A stretch of DNA of 64,000 nt from an uncultured Clostridia bacterium. GTDB lineage: Bacteria; Bacillota; Clostridia; Peptostreptococcales; Anaerovoracaceae. The stretch spans positions 275,627 through 339,626 of the forward strand of contig CALIBC010000178.1 in the NCBI GenBank assembly GCA_938045615.1, given 5' to 3'. Positions 26,338 to 34,289 of the stretch are shown here, piece by piece. The translations under genes and the position numbers were made by a program. Below the pieces are notes generated by a model, which was not told the DNA's origin, made no database searches, and saw nothing but the letters and a program-made list of their open reading frames with translations. Numbering within the stretch: the stretch's first letter is position 1; every line of letters starts with the position of its first letter.

Positions 26338-27516
26338 TTATTTGTATGAACGCTCGTAGATCCCGGCAATTTCCTCATCCGTGGTCCGGGCGGGGTCGAA
26401 GCCGAAGAGTCGTCCCATGGCTGCCCTGGAGTTCTTGGCCATTGTCATGAACTCATCTTTTTCGATGCCGTAGTCGGACATCTTGAGGTCTGCCACCATG
26501 CAATCTTCCTGAAGCTCTATGAGCGCGGCAATAAAATCCTCCGGTTTGTCCGCATCGCTCTTGCCGAGAAATCTTGCCATGTCGATAAATCTGTCATCGC
26601 ATACATGTTTGTCTATCCAGAATTTAAAATACTCCACGGAAATCATGATAAGTCCGGCTCCGTGTGGAAGTTCGGGATGGTAGGCACTCATGGCATGCTC
26701 CATGGAATGCTCGCTTGTACACGAACATGCCACCATCGAGTATCCTGAGAGAGTGTTTGCAAACGCAACTTTTTCGCGTGCCTCCATATCGTCTCCGTCC
26801 TTGACTGCGCGTGCGAGGTATTTGCCTATATTCTCTATCGCAGTGCGCTCCACCATTTCGCTCATAAGATTGCGTGCGTTTGATATATATCCCTCCAGAG
26901 CGTGGAAAAGAGCGTCAAAGCCCTGATAAGCCGTAAACTTCGGCGGAACTGTCCTCATAAGTTCCGGATCCACTATGGCAACCTTGGCGAAAAGAGAATT
27001 TTGCCCCCCGACACCGATTTTTTCATTTGTGTCAGGATTGGTGATGACGCCTGCCTGATCCACCTCGCTGCCCGTTCCTGCGGAAGTTGTTATGGCAATC
27101 CATGGGAGAGGATCATTTTCCAAAGATTTGCCTTTACCGGAAAAACCGGATGCGTAGTCCCACAAGTCATCCGATGACTGTGGGGTGAGCATCGCCATGA
27201 CTTTTGCCGCATCCATCACGCTGCCTCCTCCGAGTGCAACGACAAAGTCACATCCGTTATCTCTTGCCGACTGCGCTCCTTCCTCCACGACCGACTTCAG
27301 GGGGTTTGCGGCCACTTTGTTAAAGAGAACGTAGTCGCAGCCTGCCTTTTTGAGTTCTTCTTCGGTTCTTGCAAGAGAGCCGTTTTCAATGGTGGATTTT
27401 CCGTTTGAAATGACCAGAAGAGCCTTTTTTCCGGGCATTTTTTGCTTATGCAAATCCGATAAGGCGCCGGCGCCGAATATCACCCTTGTCGGTGCATAAA
27501 AAGTATAGTTGCTCAT
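26338..27516 (-). CDS. Iron-containing alcohol dehydrogenase
   Basis: 392 residues of the Fe-ADH (type III) family. The NAD-binding part has VVALGGGSVMDAAKVMA and ITTSAGTGSEVDQAGV. The metal-binding part has FDALFHALEGYIS, EHSMEHAMSAYHPELPHG with the conserved histidines. It reduces or oxidises small alcohols or aldehydes with NAD(P)H in the cytosol, as in butanol or lactaldehyde dehydrogenases; the substrate is unknown. GGAGG with a seven-base spacer precedes the ATG at 27516; upstream in-frame starts lack a site. A possible -10 (TATAAT on the minus strand at 27568-27573) lies about 50 bases upstream. Confidence 0.92.
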   Translation of the reverse strand: MSNYTFYAPTRVIFGAGALSDLHKQKMPGKKALLVISNGKSTIENGSLARTEEELKKAGCDYVLFNKVAANPLKSVVEEGAQSARDNGCDFVVALGGGSVMDAAKVMAMLTPQSSDDLWDYASGFSGKGKSLENDPLPWIAITTSAGTGSEVDQAGVITNPDTNEKIGVGGQNSLFAKVAIVDPELMRTVPPKFTAYQGFDALFHALEGYISNARNLMSEMVERTAIENIGKYLARAVKDGDDMEAREKVAFANTLSGYSMVACSCTSEHSMEHAMSAYHPELPHGAGLIMISVEYFKFWIDKHVCDDRFIDMARFLGKSDADKPEDFIAALIELQEDCMVADLKMSDYGIEKDEFMTMAKNSRAAMGRLFGFDPARTTDEEIAGIYERSYK

Positions 27517-27579
27517 CTTTCTACCTCCAAGCTTCATCCATGTATAAGGGAAGATTCCCGCAAAACAATTATACAACAA

Positions 27580-27937
27580 AAAGTGTGCGATAAGATGAAA
27601 ATGTCAAAAAAAGCAAACCTTGATATCTTATGGCGATGCCCTCAAAAAAGTATGAACGTTCTCTTGGACGGTAAGTTTTTTAGAAACCGGGGGGCGCGGA
27701 CATTTTTTGCTTTTACTTATGGGGAAAAACGGATTCCCTGCTTGGCATCGAAAAGATACCGCGCAGGGAAGTTATCCAAAGTCCATTACTATTAAAAAAG
27801 TAGTGGACAAAACCTTCTATAGTACACAGCAAAACCGCTATGGAAAGTATAATCAAAAAAAGAATTGTACGTTCCATGAGGTTCGTGTAATCTTTAGGAA
27901 TTGCGTCCAAAAACGCACGCACCTACCGATTTTAATT
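27580..27937. other. Intergenic stretch without a convincing gene
   Basis: Weak open frames exist on both strands. The minus one (27713-27922) would encode a hydrophobic segment (RTILFLIILSIAVLLC), but neither has a ribosome site. I do not call a gene. Confidence 0.3.
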
Positions 27938-28004
27938 TGCTGAATTGCAAAGTTTAAATCAACATTTTCCATGGATACGTGGATTTTCACTTTGCAATTC
28001 AGCA
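27938..28004. repeat. 16-bp inverted repeat, pair of a dispersed 25-bp element
   Basis: TGCTGAATTGCAAAGT (27938-27953) and ACTTTGCAATTCAGCA (27989-28004) are perfect inverted copies. The homology extends about nine bases inward (AAATC.AC). A third copy of the 25-bp unit is at 63915-63939. The hairpin is followed on + by a T6 run, so it could act as a terminator. It lies just past the stop of the minus-strand gene at 28016. Confidence 0.8.
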
Positions 28005-28015
28005 CTTTTTTAAAA

Positions 28016-28228
28016 TTAATGCTTTGAGAATAAATCGATGGAACGCTTTATCACATAGTAGAAGAATAATACGAGAGTCAGCGTTCTCAAAACATATTCA
28101 CACGCATCCAAATACAGCGTATTATCAAAAGTTTTGAATAGATTATTCCGTATAACGGCAGGCAACTGTGTGGTGAATGCAGCAATCACCAATCTCCCCA
28201 CCTCTAAAAAAAACTTTTTTTTATTCAT
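28016..28228 (-). CDS. 70-residue membrane protein of an accessory locus
   Basis: A small basic protein (MNKKKFFLEVGRLVIAAF start) with one clear hydrophobic helix near the end (TLTLVLFFYYVIKR). GAGAGG stands five to six bases before the ATG. It starts 10 bases after the stop of the secreted-protein gene at 28239, so the two form an operon. A degraded 3' copy occurs at 18249-18323. The association with a secreted protein and a duplicated relic suggests a mobile accessory pair, for example effector and immunity, but nothing in the sequence proves that. Confidence 0.65.
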   Translation of the reverse strand: MNKKKFFLEVGRLVIAAFTTQLPAVIRNNLFKTFDNTLYLDACEYVLRTLTLVLFFYYVIKRSIDLFSKH

Positions 28229-28238
28229 AAGAATCCTC

Positions 28239-28910
28239 TCATTTGTAAGTATAAGTTTTAGTATAGTGGCAACCTATAGGTAAATATGCTATACCCGTGC
28301 CTACATCCTTATATTTCCATACGACACCACGCTTACTAACGTATTTATCAACAGTGAATCTATATCTATCATATATAGCATACGCTTTATATGTTAAGTA
28401 TTTCACTACTTTACCGTTATGTTTGTACGGAACTTTAGTGGAGCCTCCGATTGTCACGGAAGTAGTACTTGAAACGTTAAACCCGACAGCCGTCGAAACA
28501 GAGGCTGCGGTAACATTTAAACTACAGCTATAGCTATTTGACACCGATTTTGAATGCGCCAGAGTAAGTGTGTCAGGATAGGATCCCTGTGCTACAGATA
28601 AAACTTTGGATCCAACTTCTCTACCGATAAATGTTTTACCACGAGCTTTATATGATACACTTCCTTTGCTTCTGTTTACTTCAACTGAAGCAGGTTTAGG
28701 AGGAGTATTAAAGGCAGGAACTCTTAAAAGATTTTCATCTATAACCTCTAAATCCGTAACTTCAGGATTAGGCAAAGCTTTCTGAACCTTTTCATTAAAG
28801 CTTGGAGAGTTAATATCTCCGATTAACGTTAATGTTACAGGTTTCCCTTTCTCTTTCTCGGTTGACTCAATTGCATAAAGAGTCTTGAGATTTAGCGATA
28901 CAATAAACAA
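28239..28910 (-). CDS. Secreted protein of unknown family, uncertain start
   Basis: The mature part (about 190 residues) is rich in Ser, Thr, Tyr and strands: SVSNSYSCSLNVTAASVSTA, VGFNVSSTTSVTIGG and a Tyr-rich end. The only standard start in frame (TTG 28910) falls inside a signal-peptide helix. Upstream codons in the same frame continue it (RIVKEHNSIGRLIIIFVLAL) back to an ATT at 28970, with no ATG, GTG or TTG. Either a non-standard ATT start is used or the start codon was lost by mutation. It is the first gene of a pair with 28016. No known family is recognised. Confidence 0.5.
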   Translation of the reverse strand: MFIVSLNLKTLYAIESTEKEKGKPVTLTLIGDINSPSFNEKVQKALPNPEVTDLEVIDENLLRVPAFNTPPKPASVEVNRSKGSVSYKARGKTFIGREVGSKVLSVAQGSYPDTLTLAHSKSVSNSYSCSLNVTAASVSTAVGFNVSSTTSVTIGGSTKVPYKHNGKVVKYLTYKAYAIYDRYRFTVDKYVSKRGVVWKYKDVGTGIAYLPIGCHYTKTYTYK

Positions 28911-28970
28911 CGCTAAAACAAAGATAATAATAAGTCTCCCAATTGAGTTATGTTCTTTAACAATTCTAAT

Positions 28971-29267
28971 GTAAAAACCAACAACTAGATCATAATATGT
29001 GATGATGATTTATCCACACCCTCATATGTGGTGTTCATTTTGATAAGAGAAGCCTTATCTACAAATTATGTTAAGAATTTCATCCACCGCTCACCTGAAC
29101 GACGTAAGTCCTTAAACTAACTCCCATAATAGCACATCGAGTTATAAGTGCCAAACCTTTTTTGTCCGCATCCCCCACTGTTGAATATATCTTGAAGAGA
29201 ATCCACGTTTATGCTATCGTGTACAGCAAAGAGAATCGACGGTACAGGGGAAACGATACAGGGGAAT
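28971..29267. other. Divergent intergenic region before cobT
   Basis: About 300 bases of AT-rich sequence. It contains a short hairpin (CCACA paired with TGTGG near 29013-29031). I looked for a cobalamin riboswitch, expected ahead of cob genes, and saw no B12-box-like segment. No gene is seen. Confidence 0.4.
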
Positions 29268-30443
29268 ATGAGTATGAACAGGGATGACAGGAGAAATTCA
29301 GTTGATTTGCCACAGGATGAAGCGGAATTGGAAAGACTTGTGACCGAAATTCGGCTCCCGGATGCTTATGCGCAGGAGCTTGCAAAAGAAAGACAGGATT
29401 CGCTTGCCAAGGTTCCCGGCAGTCTGGGCAAATTGGAAGAAATCTCGGTCAGAATTGCGGGGATTACGGGAAAGGTGACCGGCAATTCCCTCAAAAAGCA
29501 GTGTGTGGCGCTGTTTTGCGCAGATAACGGCGTGATTTCGGAGGGGGTTGCCTCCGCGCCGAATTCGGTTACGCTTTCGCAAACCGTAAACTTCACAAGA
29601 CGAATCACAGGGGTAAGCTCTCAGGCGAAGTACTTTGGAATAGATATTCTGGACATAGATATGGGAGTTGCGGGAGAAATTCCGCCGGAGCTGTACACCG
29701 ATAAAATGTTGACCGAGAGCGGAAACATACCGGTGAAAATTGTGAACAGGCGCATCGCAAGAGGCACCAAGAATCTCGCGAAAGAAAATGCGATGACAAG
29801 AGACCGGGCGGTTAGAGGGATTTTGACCGGATTTGAGGCGGCGGATGCCATGAAGGAAGCGGGGATTGAGCTTTGCGGAGTAGGAGAAATGGGTATAGGA
29901 AACACGACGACAAGTTCGTGCCTTCTCAGAGCCGTCACTGGAGTCGCCGCCGAAAAGCTTGTAGGAAGAGGCGGTGGTCTTAATAACGAGGGGCTTGAGA
30001 AGAAGACGGAGATCGTGCGGAAATGCGCCGATGCGTGCGCTTCTGAGGATCCGACGGGCAAACTTGCCGCAGTCGGCGGCTTTGACATCTGCGGAATGGT
30101 AGGATGCTTTCTCGGCGCCGCAAGAAACGGGATGCCGGTGGTGATAGATGGTTTCATTTCAATCGTTGCGGCGGTGATGGCAAAGGAGTTCACCCCGCTT
30201 GTTACAGAGTACATGTTCGCTTCCCATAAATCCAAAGAGATAGGGTATGTCACCGCAATGGAATATCTGGGACTGTCACCGATGTTCGACCTCGACATGA
30301 GGCTCGGGGAAGGGAGCGGTTGCCCGATAGCGTTCAAAATAATGGAAGCCGCATGCGCGAGCATGGATTTGATGAAAACCCTCTCCGAAGGTTCTATAGA
30401 CGATAAATATCTTGAAGAAATTAAAAAAGGAAATTTTTTCTGA
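29268..30443 (+). CDS. cobT: Nicotinate-nucleotide:dimethylbenzimidazole phosphoribosyltransferase CobT
   Basis: About 391 residues. The CobT pattern is clear: DSLAKVPGSLGKLEEI near the start, FCADNGVISEGVASAPNSVT, GEMGIGNTTTSSCLLRAVTG, and the catalytic glutamate loop DMRLGEGSGCPIAFKIMEAA. It makes alpha-ribazole phosphate from NaMN and the lower-ligand base for the nucleotide loop of cobalamin. An in-frame TTG/ATG lies upstream, but AGGGG before the ATG at 29268 favours that start. It overlaps cobU by one base and heads the cob cluster. Confidence 0.93.
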   Translation: MSMNRDDRRNSVDLPQDEAELERLVTEIRLPDAYAQELAKERQDSLAKVPGSLGKLEEISVRIAGITGKVTGNSLKKQCVALFCADNGVISEGVASAPNSVTLSQTVNFTRRITGVSSQAKYFGIDILDIDMGVAGEIPPELYTDKMLTESGNIPVKIVNRRIARGTKNLAKENAMTRDRAVRGILTGFEAADAMKEAGIELCGVGEMGIGNTTTSSCLLRAVTGVAAEKLVGRGGGLNNEGLEKKTEIVRKCADACASEDPTGKLAAVGGFDICGMVGCFLGAARNGMPVVIDGFISIVAAVMAKEFTPLVTEYMFASHKSKEIGYVTAMEYLGLSPMFDLDMRLGEGSGCPIAFKIMEAACASMDLMKTLSEGSIDDKYLEEIKKGNFF

Positions 30444-30979
30444 TGAACGTATTTGTCAGCGGTGGATGTAAAAACGGGAAATCCCACTACGCACAGGAAC
30501 TTGCAAGAAAAATGGCAAGGGAAAGCAAGTCGCCTTTGTACTACATAGCGACGATGATCTCCACGGGAAGCGAAGATGACAGGAGAATAGCAAACCATGT
30601 GAAAGACAGAGCCGGAATGGGTTTTATAACCGTGGAGCAGCCCACGGATCTGTGCGATATAGCAGCCCGCCCGGATGTGGATATGCGGGGGACCTTTCTG
30701 CTCGACAGCATAACGGCGCTTCTTCAAAACGAGATGTTCAAGGCTTCGGGAGAATATTATCCGAACGCCGGAGACAAGGTTTGCGGCGATCTGAGACGCT
30801 TTGCGAAACTTGCGGGAAACAGCGTGATGGTTTCGGATTACATTTACGCAGACAGCGGAAGCTACGGCGAGTTGACAGAAAGTTACCGCAGAAGTTTGGC
30901 AATGTGCGACAGATGTGCGGCGGATATATGTGACCGTGTGGCGGAAGCGGTATTCGGAGTGTTTATAAGCTGGAAATGA
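30443..30979 (+). CDS. cobU: Adenosylcobinamide kinase/guanylyltransferase CobU
   Basis: 178 residues with the P-loop FVSGGCKNGKSHYAQELARK (residues 3-22) and the conserved VSDYIYADSGSYGELTESYR segment. It phosphorylates adenosylcobinamide and transfers GMP to it. Its start overlaps the cobT stop by one base. It is followed by cobS, the next enzyme of the route, in normal operon order. Confidence 0.9.
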   Translation: MNVFVSGGCKNGKSHYAQELARKMARESKSPLYYIATMISTGSEDDRRIANHVKDRAGMGFITVEQPTDLCDIAARPDVDMRGTFLLDSITALLQNEMFKASGEYYPNAGDKVCGDLRRFAKLAGNSVMVSDYIYADSGSYGELTESYRRSLAMCDRCAADICDRVAEAVFGVFISWK

Positions 30980-30995
30980 CGGTTGAGAAAGCAAT

Positions 30996-31778
30996 ATGAG
31001 GATAATAACAGCATTTTTTATGGCGTGGGGCAACTTTCTTGTGTTGCCGTGCCCACACAAAAGATGGGATGGAAAGCTTAAAAATCTTATGCTGGCGTTT
31101 GTGCCTGCGGTAGGTGCGGTTATCGGACTTATCTGGATGGGACTGATAGCGCTTTTGCGATATGCGGATGCGCACCGGGGCATACCGGATTCGATTGCAG
31201 CAGCGGCATCTGCTTTTTATATTTTTGCGATATGCGGCTTTATGCATCTGGACGGGTACATGGACTGCAACGACGCAATCCTGTCAAGACGCTCCACGGA
31301 GGAGAAACAGCGCATTCTCAAGGATTCGACCGTCGGAGCTTTTGCCGTCGTCATGCTTGGATTTTTGCTCATGGCGTGGTATGCTTCCATGGTGGTCATA
31401 TGGAATGAAATTCCATTGAGCCTGTTTTTCATACTGCCTGTTATGAGCCGTGCGGTTGCAAGCAATGATATCTTGGACTGTAAGCCCATGGAGCGCAGTC
31501 AATATGCGGAAAACTATGCGGAAACCGCGCAGAGAAAGAAAAGCAGGATCATAATAGCGGCATGTTTGCTCTTTGCATTGTTGGTTACCGTCATTACGGG
31601 TTCGTTGTATAAAGACGGTTTGGCATACGGGATCGCACTGTTTGTGGCACTCGTGAGTTCTCTGATCGCAGGCGCGTACGCAAGGTGGCAGCTGGGTGGT
31701 ATGAGCGGAGATGTGGCGGGCTATGAGATCTGCTGGTGCGAGGCGATTGGCGTGATTGCGTTGGCCGTTGCGGTGTGA
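30996..31778 (+). CDS. cobS: Adenosylcobinamide-GDP ribazoletransferase CobS
   Basis: 260 residues with about six membrane helices. The conserved acidic motif appears as HLDGYMDCNDAILSRRSTEE (usually DG.AD..DG), and the C-terminal motif as GGMSGDVAGYEICWCEAIGV (usually GG.TGD..GA..E). It joins adenosylcobinamide-GDP with alpha-ribazole to complete cobalamin in the membrane. It begins 16 bases after cobU. Confidence 0.9.
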   Translation: MRIITAFFMAWGNFLVLPCPHKRWDGKLKNLMLAFVPAVGAVIGLIWMGLIALLRYADAHRGIPDSIAAAASAFYIFAICGFMHLDGYMDCNDAILSRRSTEEKQRILKDSTVGAFAVVMLGFLLMAWYASMVVIWNEIPLSLFFILPVMSRAVASNDILDCKPMERSQYAENYAETAQRKKSRIIIAACLLFALLVTVITGSLYKDGLAYGIALFVALVSSLIAGAYARWQLGGMSGDVAGYEICWCEAIGVIALAVAV

Positions 31779-31796
31779 GTACATGAAGGTAAGGAT

Positions 31797-32306
31797 ATGA
31801 TTTTAATCACGGGCGGTGCATATCAGGGGAAACTTGAGTATGCCAAAAGCGAATTTGAATTTGGAGACGATGATATATTTGATTGCACCATAGTATGCGC
31901 CACGGCGACGTGTGCTCCGGCGGCGCCGGAAAGCTCTGCGGACAAAGAATCTTCGTGTGGATGCCGAAATGTGGAACTACGGCGGGATGAGGCCGCCCGG
32001 CGAGCCGTGAAAGAGGCTTGGATCGATGGGGATGCCAAAGTTTTATCGCATTTTGAAAGATATGTGCTTGCCTGCGTGGATGCGGGAATCGACGCCAGAA
32101 AATACCTGAGCGTAAACATCGAAAGTTTCAGGGATAAAATCATCATAGCCGACGACATAACGCAAGGAGTGGTTCCGATAGACGCAAGGGAAAGGGCATG
32201 GCGCGAAGAAACAGGCAAATGCCTTGTGTTTCTGGGGAAAAAAGCGGAAAGAGTCATCAGAGTGTTTTGCGGGATAGCTAGAGACATAAAGGATGTAGAG
32301 AAGTGA
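31797..32306 (+). CDS. Second CobU-like protein with atypical P-loop
   Basis: 169 residues. It starts LITGGAYQGKLEYAKSEF, a P-loop like CobU but with Leu after the lysine instead of Ser/Thr. The second half (ADDITQGVVPIDARERAWRE, then LVFLGKKAERVIRVFCGI) matches the part annotated as CobU-like in clostridial cob clusters. A low-complexity segment (APAAPESSADKESSCGC, about 38-54) is inserted. Without the Mg-binding Ser/Thr its kinase activity is uncertain; this form seems common in Clostridia, but that is from memory. It lies between cobS and cobC. Confidence 0.7.
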   Translation: MILITGGAYQGKLEYAKSEFEFGDDDIFDCTIVCATATCAPAAPESSADKESSCGCRNVELRRDEAARRAVKEAWIDGDAKVLSHFERYVLACVDAGIDARKYLSVNIESFRDKIIIADDITQGVVPIDARERAWREETGKCLVFLGKKAERVIRVFCGIARDIKDVEK

Positions 32307-32352
32307 TTTTAAAAAGTGAAGCTGCAATAAGCAGATAAGGGAGCGGTATCAT

Positions 32353-32991
32353 ATGGTTTCAAAATTGGTGGTCATACGTCACGGCATAACGGAGGGGAAT
32401 GAAAAAAGATGGTTTTACGGAAAGACCGATCTGCCTTTGCTTGAAAGGGGCAGAAATACTCTTTTGGAATACAAACGTGCGGGAGTTTATCCGGATATTC
32501 CGGAGGATGCCCAGTGCGTTGTGTCGGGACTTGCAAGAACCAAAGAAACCATGGAGTTGCTCTACGAAAAAGATGAGTACAAAGAAATCGACAAGTTGCA
32601 GGAAATGGATTTCGGTGATTTTGAGTGCCGCAGTTTCGATGAACTTAAAGAAGACGTCGAGTTTCAAAGATGGATGTACGATGAGCGGGGAAATATCCGC
32701 CCTCCGGGAGGAGAAGCGAGAAATGATTTTGCTGCGAGAGTCAAGGAGGGTCTGCAGGAACTGATAGGGCTTCACAGGTTGAAAGAGTGGTCGCACCGTC
32801 ACGGCGGAGAGGATGCCGTAACCGTTATGGTATGTCACGGAGGGGTGATTTCGGCGATTATGCAGGAAATGTTTCCGGAAGAAAAATGCGGGATGTGGGA
32901 CTGGATACCGGATCCCGGACTTGGTTATGTTATCGATTTCAGCGAGGGAAAACCTTTTGCCTATGATGAGCTGAACCCGCCCGGCAGGTGA
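32353..32991 (+). CDS. cobC: Histidine phosphatase, probable alpha-ribazole phosphatase CobC
   Basis: 212 residues of the histidine phosphatase superfamily: VIRHGITEGN (RHG with the catalytic histidine) near the start, SGLARTKETMELL, then MDFGDFECRSFDEL and the second histidine in MVCHGGVISAIM. The family is broad, but its place at the end of cobT-U-S supports removal of phosphate from alpha-ribazole phosphate or adenosylcobalamin phosphate. It is followed by a strong terminator, which closes the operon. Confidence 0.8.
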   Translation: MVSKLVVIRHGITEGNEKRWFYGKTDLPLLERGRNTLLEYKRAGVYPDIPEDAQCVVSGLARTKETMELLYEKDEYKEIDKLQEMDFGDFECRSFDELKEDVEFQRWMYDERGNIRPPGGEARNDFAARVKEGLQELIGLHRLKEWSHRHGGEDAVTVMVCHGGVISAIMQEMFPEEKCGMWDWIPDPGLGYVIDFSEGKPFAYDELNPPGR

Positions 32992-32996
32992 CCCAA

Positions 32997-33036
32997 GCCC
33001 GTACGATGCGGGCAGGCATAGCCTTTCTTTTTTTGC
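32997..33036 (+). terminator. Intrinsic terminator of the cob operon
   Basis: GCCCG (32997-33001) pairs with CGGGC (33009-33013). AGGC (33014-33017) pairs with GCCT (33021-33024). These are followed by TTCTTTTTTT. It lies between cobC (+) and birA (-). Confidence 0.75.
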
Positions 33037-33047
33037 CATCCGCCGCA

Positions 33048-34022
33048 TCAAATCAAAGGAGCGACGGACACTTCCCCCGTGTGAAGCGTTGCGGTCGTGC
33101 CTTTGTACGAACCTTCAAGAATGCGTACAACAAGTCCGCCGTCCTCGGATATATCTATGGCTTCGGCACGGAAGCCCTCTGCATCATAATTGGGGTTTAC
33201 CGTAATTTCTTTTCCAAGAATCATACATCGACGCTTATATTCATCGAAAAAAGTCTTGTCATCCACGTTCTCAAGGATTCTTATGCTTTCGTTGATGATC
33301 TCGGCGGCAAGCACGTTTCGGGAAAAATCACCCTTAATGTCTGAAATGCATCCCGCAACCGCATCCACATCTGCGGAAAAATCACCGGGAAAGCAGTTCA
33401 CTCCGATGCCCACGATCAGACTGTCAATCCTTCCTGTTTCAAAATTTGTCTGTGCTTCGGTGAGGATGCCGCAGATTTTTTTTTCTTCTTTGAAGAGATC
33501 GTTGACCCACTTGATCATTATGTGGGTGTCGCATACGCGTTCAATGGCACGCGAAACGGCTACCGCAGCGGCCATAGTTACATACAGGGATCTGTCAAGC
33601 GCAAACCTCGGCTTCATGGCGATACTCATATAGATTCCCGTTCCGCCGGGAGATTCGAAACTCCTGCCCAATCTGCCGCGACCCTTGGATTGTCTATTTG
33701 CGATTATAACCTTGGCTCGAAAGTCGGCGTTTTTTTCTTTTGCAAGGGAATTTGTCGAAGTTACCGTATCAAAGACTTCTATGTCGCACGGAACGTGTAT
33801 GTGTGCAAGAATACCGCTGTGCGTAAGCAGATTGCTGCCTTGTGCAAAACGGTAACCGCAATTATGCTTGGATTCTATGGTGTAACCTTCACGCTTAAGG
33901 GCATTTACGGCTTTCCAGACGGCATTGCGCGAAACCGCAAATTGGCTTGCAATGCTTTGACCTGAGATATATTCCCCGGGTCTTTGGGTAAATAATTCTA
34001 TAAGATTGCTTTTAGTAGACAT
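33048..34022 (-). CDS. birA: Bifunctional biotin ligase/repressor BirA
   Basis: 324 residues from the ATG at 34022 (AAAGGA site). There is an N-terminal winged-helix domain (about 1-60, SGQSIASQFAVSRNAVWKAV). The ligase domain has the biotin-AMP loop GRGRLGRSFESPGGTGIYMS and IKWVNDLFKEEKKICGILTE. A C-terminal SH3-like domain follows. It biotinylates carboxylase subunits and represses biotin genes. The in-frame extension to 34277 has no ribosome site and runs through palindromic DNA, so I reject it. Confidence 0.93.
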   Translation of the reverse strand: MSTKSNLIELFTQRPGEYISGQSIASQFAVSRNAVWKAVNALKREGYTIESKHNCGYRFAQGSNLLTHSGILAHIHVPCDIEVFDTVTSTNSLAKEKNADFRAKVIIANRQSKGRGRLGRSFESPGGTGIYMSIAMKPRFALDRSLYVTMAAAVAVSRAIERVCDTHIMIKWVNDLFKEEKKICGILTEAQTNFETGRIDSLIVGIGVNCFPGDFSADVDAVAGCISDIKGDFSRNVLAAEIINESIRILENVDDKTFFDEYKRRCMILGKEITVNPNYDAEGFRAEAIDISEDGGLVVRILEGSYKGTTATLHTGEVSVAPLI

Positions 34023-34060
34023 ATTATTTTTCCTTTGATTTGTTGAATTTCCATCGGCGT

Positions 34061-34121
34061 TGCCCGCGCCGGGCATTTGCAATATCCGTTTGAGAGGCGG
34101 CAAATTGCGCTGCAATGCCGC
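34061..34121. repeat. Overlapping hairpins upstream of birA
   Basis: TGCCCG (34061-34066) pairs with CGGGCA (34070-34075). ATTTGC (34075-34080) pairs with GCAAAT (34100-34105). GCGGCA (34097-34102) pairs with TGCCGC (34116-34121). The last two are mutually exclusive, as in a switching leader. On the minus strand they lie 40-100 bases before birA. Confidence 0.5.
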
Positions 34122-34191
34122 AGGCATCGTATAGAAACAGGATAAACCATATGTTGTCCACTGTCCAGAAAAATGCTTTTTGAATTTGTTG

Positions 34192-34220
34192 TTGCAAACG
34201 ATATTTTTCTGTAGTAGAAT
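34192..34220 (+). promoter_or_regulatory. Promoter of the Tp47-like surface protein gene
   Basis: TTGCAA (34192-34197), a 17-base spacer and TAGAAT (34215-34220). Predicted start is near 34227, about 63 bases before the ATG. The other large surface-protein gene (52122) also uses TAGAAT at 17-base spacing. Confidence 0.6.
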
Positions 34221-34289
34221 CCCATTTAGGTTAAAGATTATTAACCCAAATAAACCCAATTTAACATTAACTGACAAGGAGGAAGAATA

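Noticed and set aside
27583..27795. Small + strand gene after the alcohol dehydrogenase
   Set aside because: No ribosome site and no coding-like pattern.
28971..29267. Cobalamin riboswitch ahead of cobT
   Set aside because: No B12-box-like segment or long structured leader is seen.
29621..31183. 520-codon open frame on - opposite cobT/cobU
   Set aside because: Antisense shadow of two clear cob genes; composition is not protein-like.
34023..34277. N-terminal extension of BirA
   Set aside because: No ribosome site, runs through palindromic DNA, and BirA homologues begin at the winged helix.
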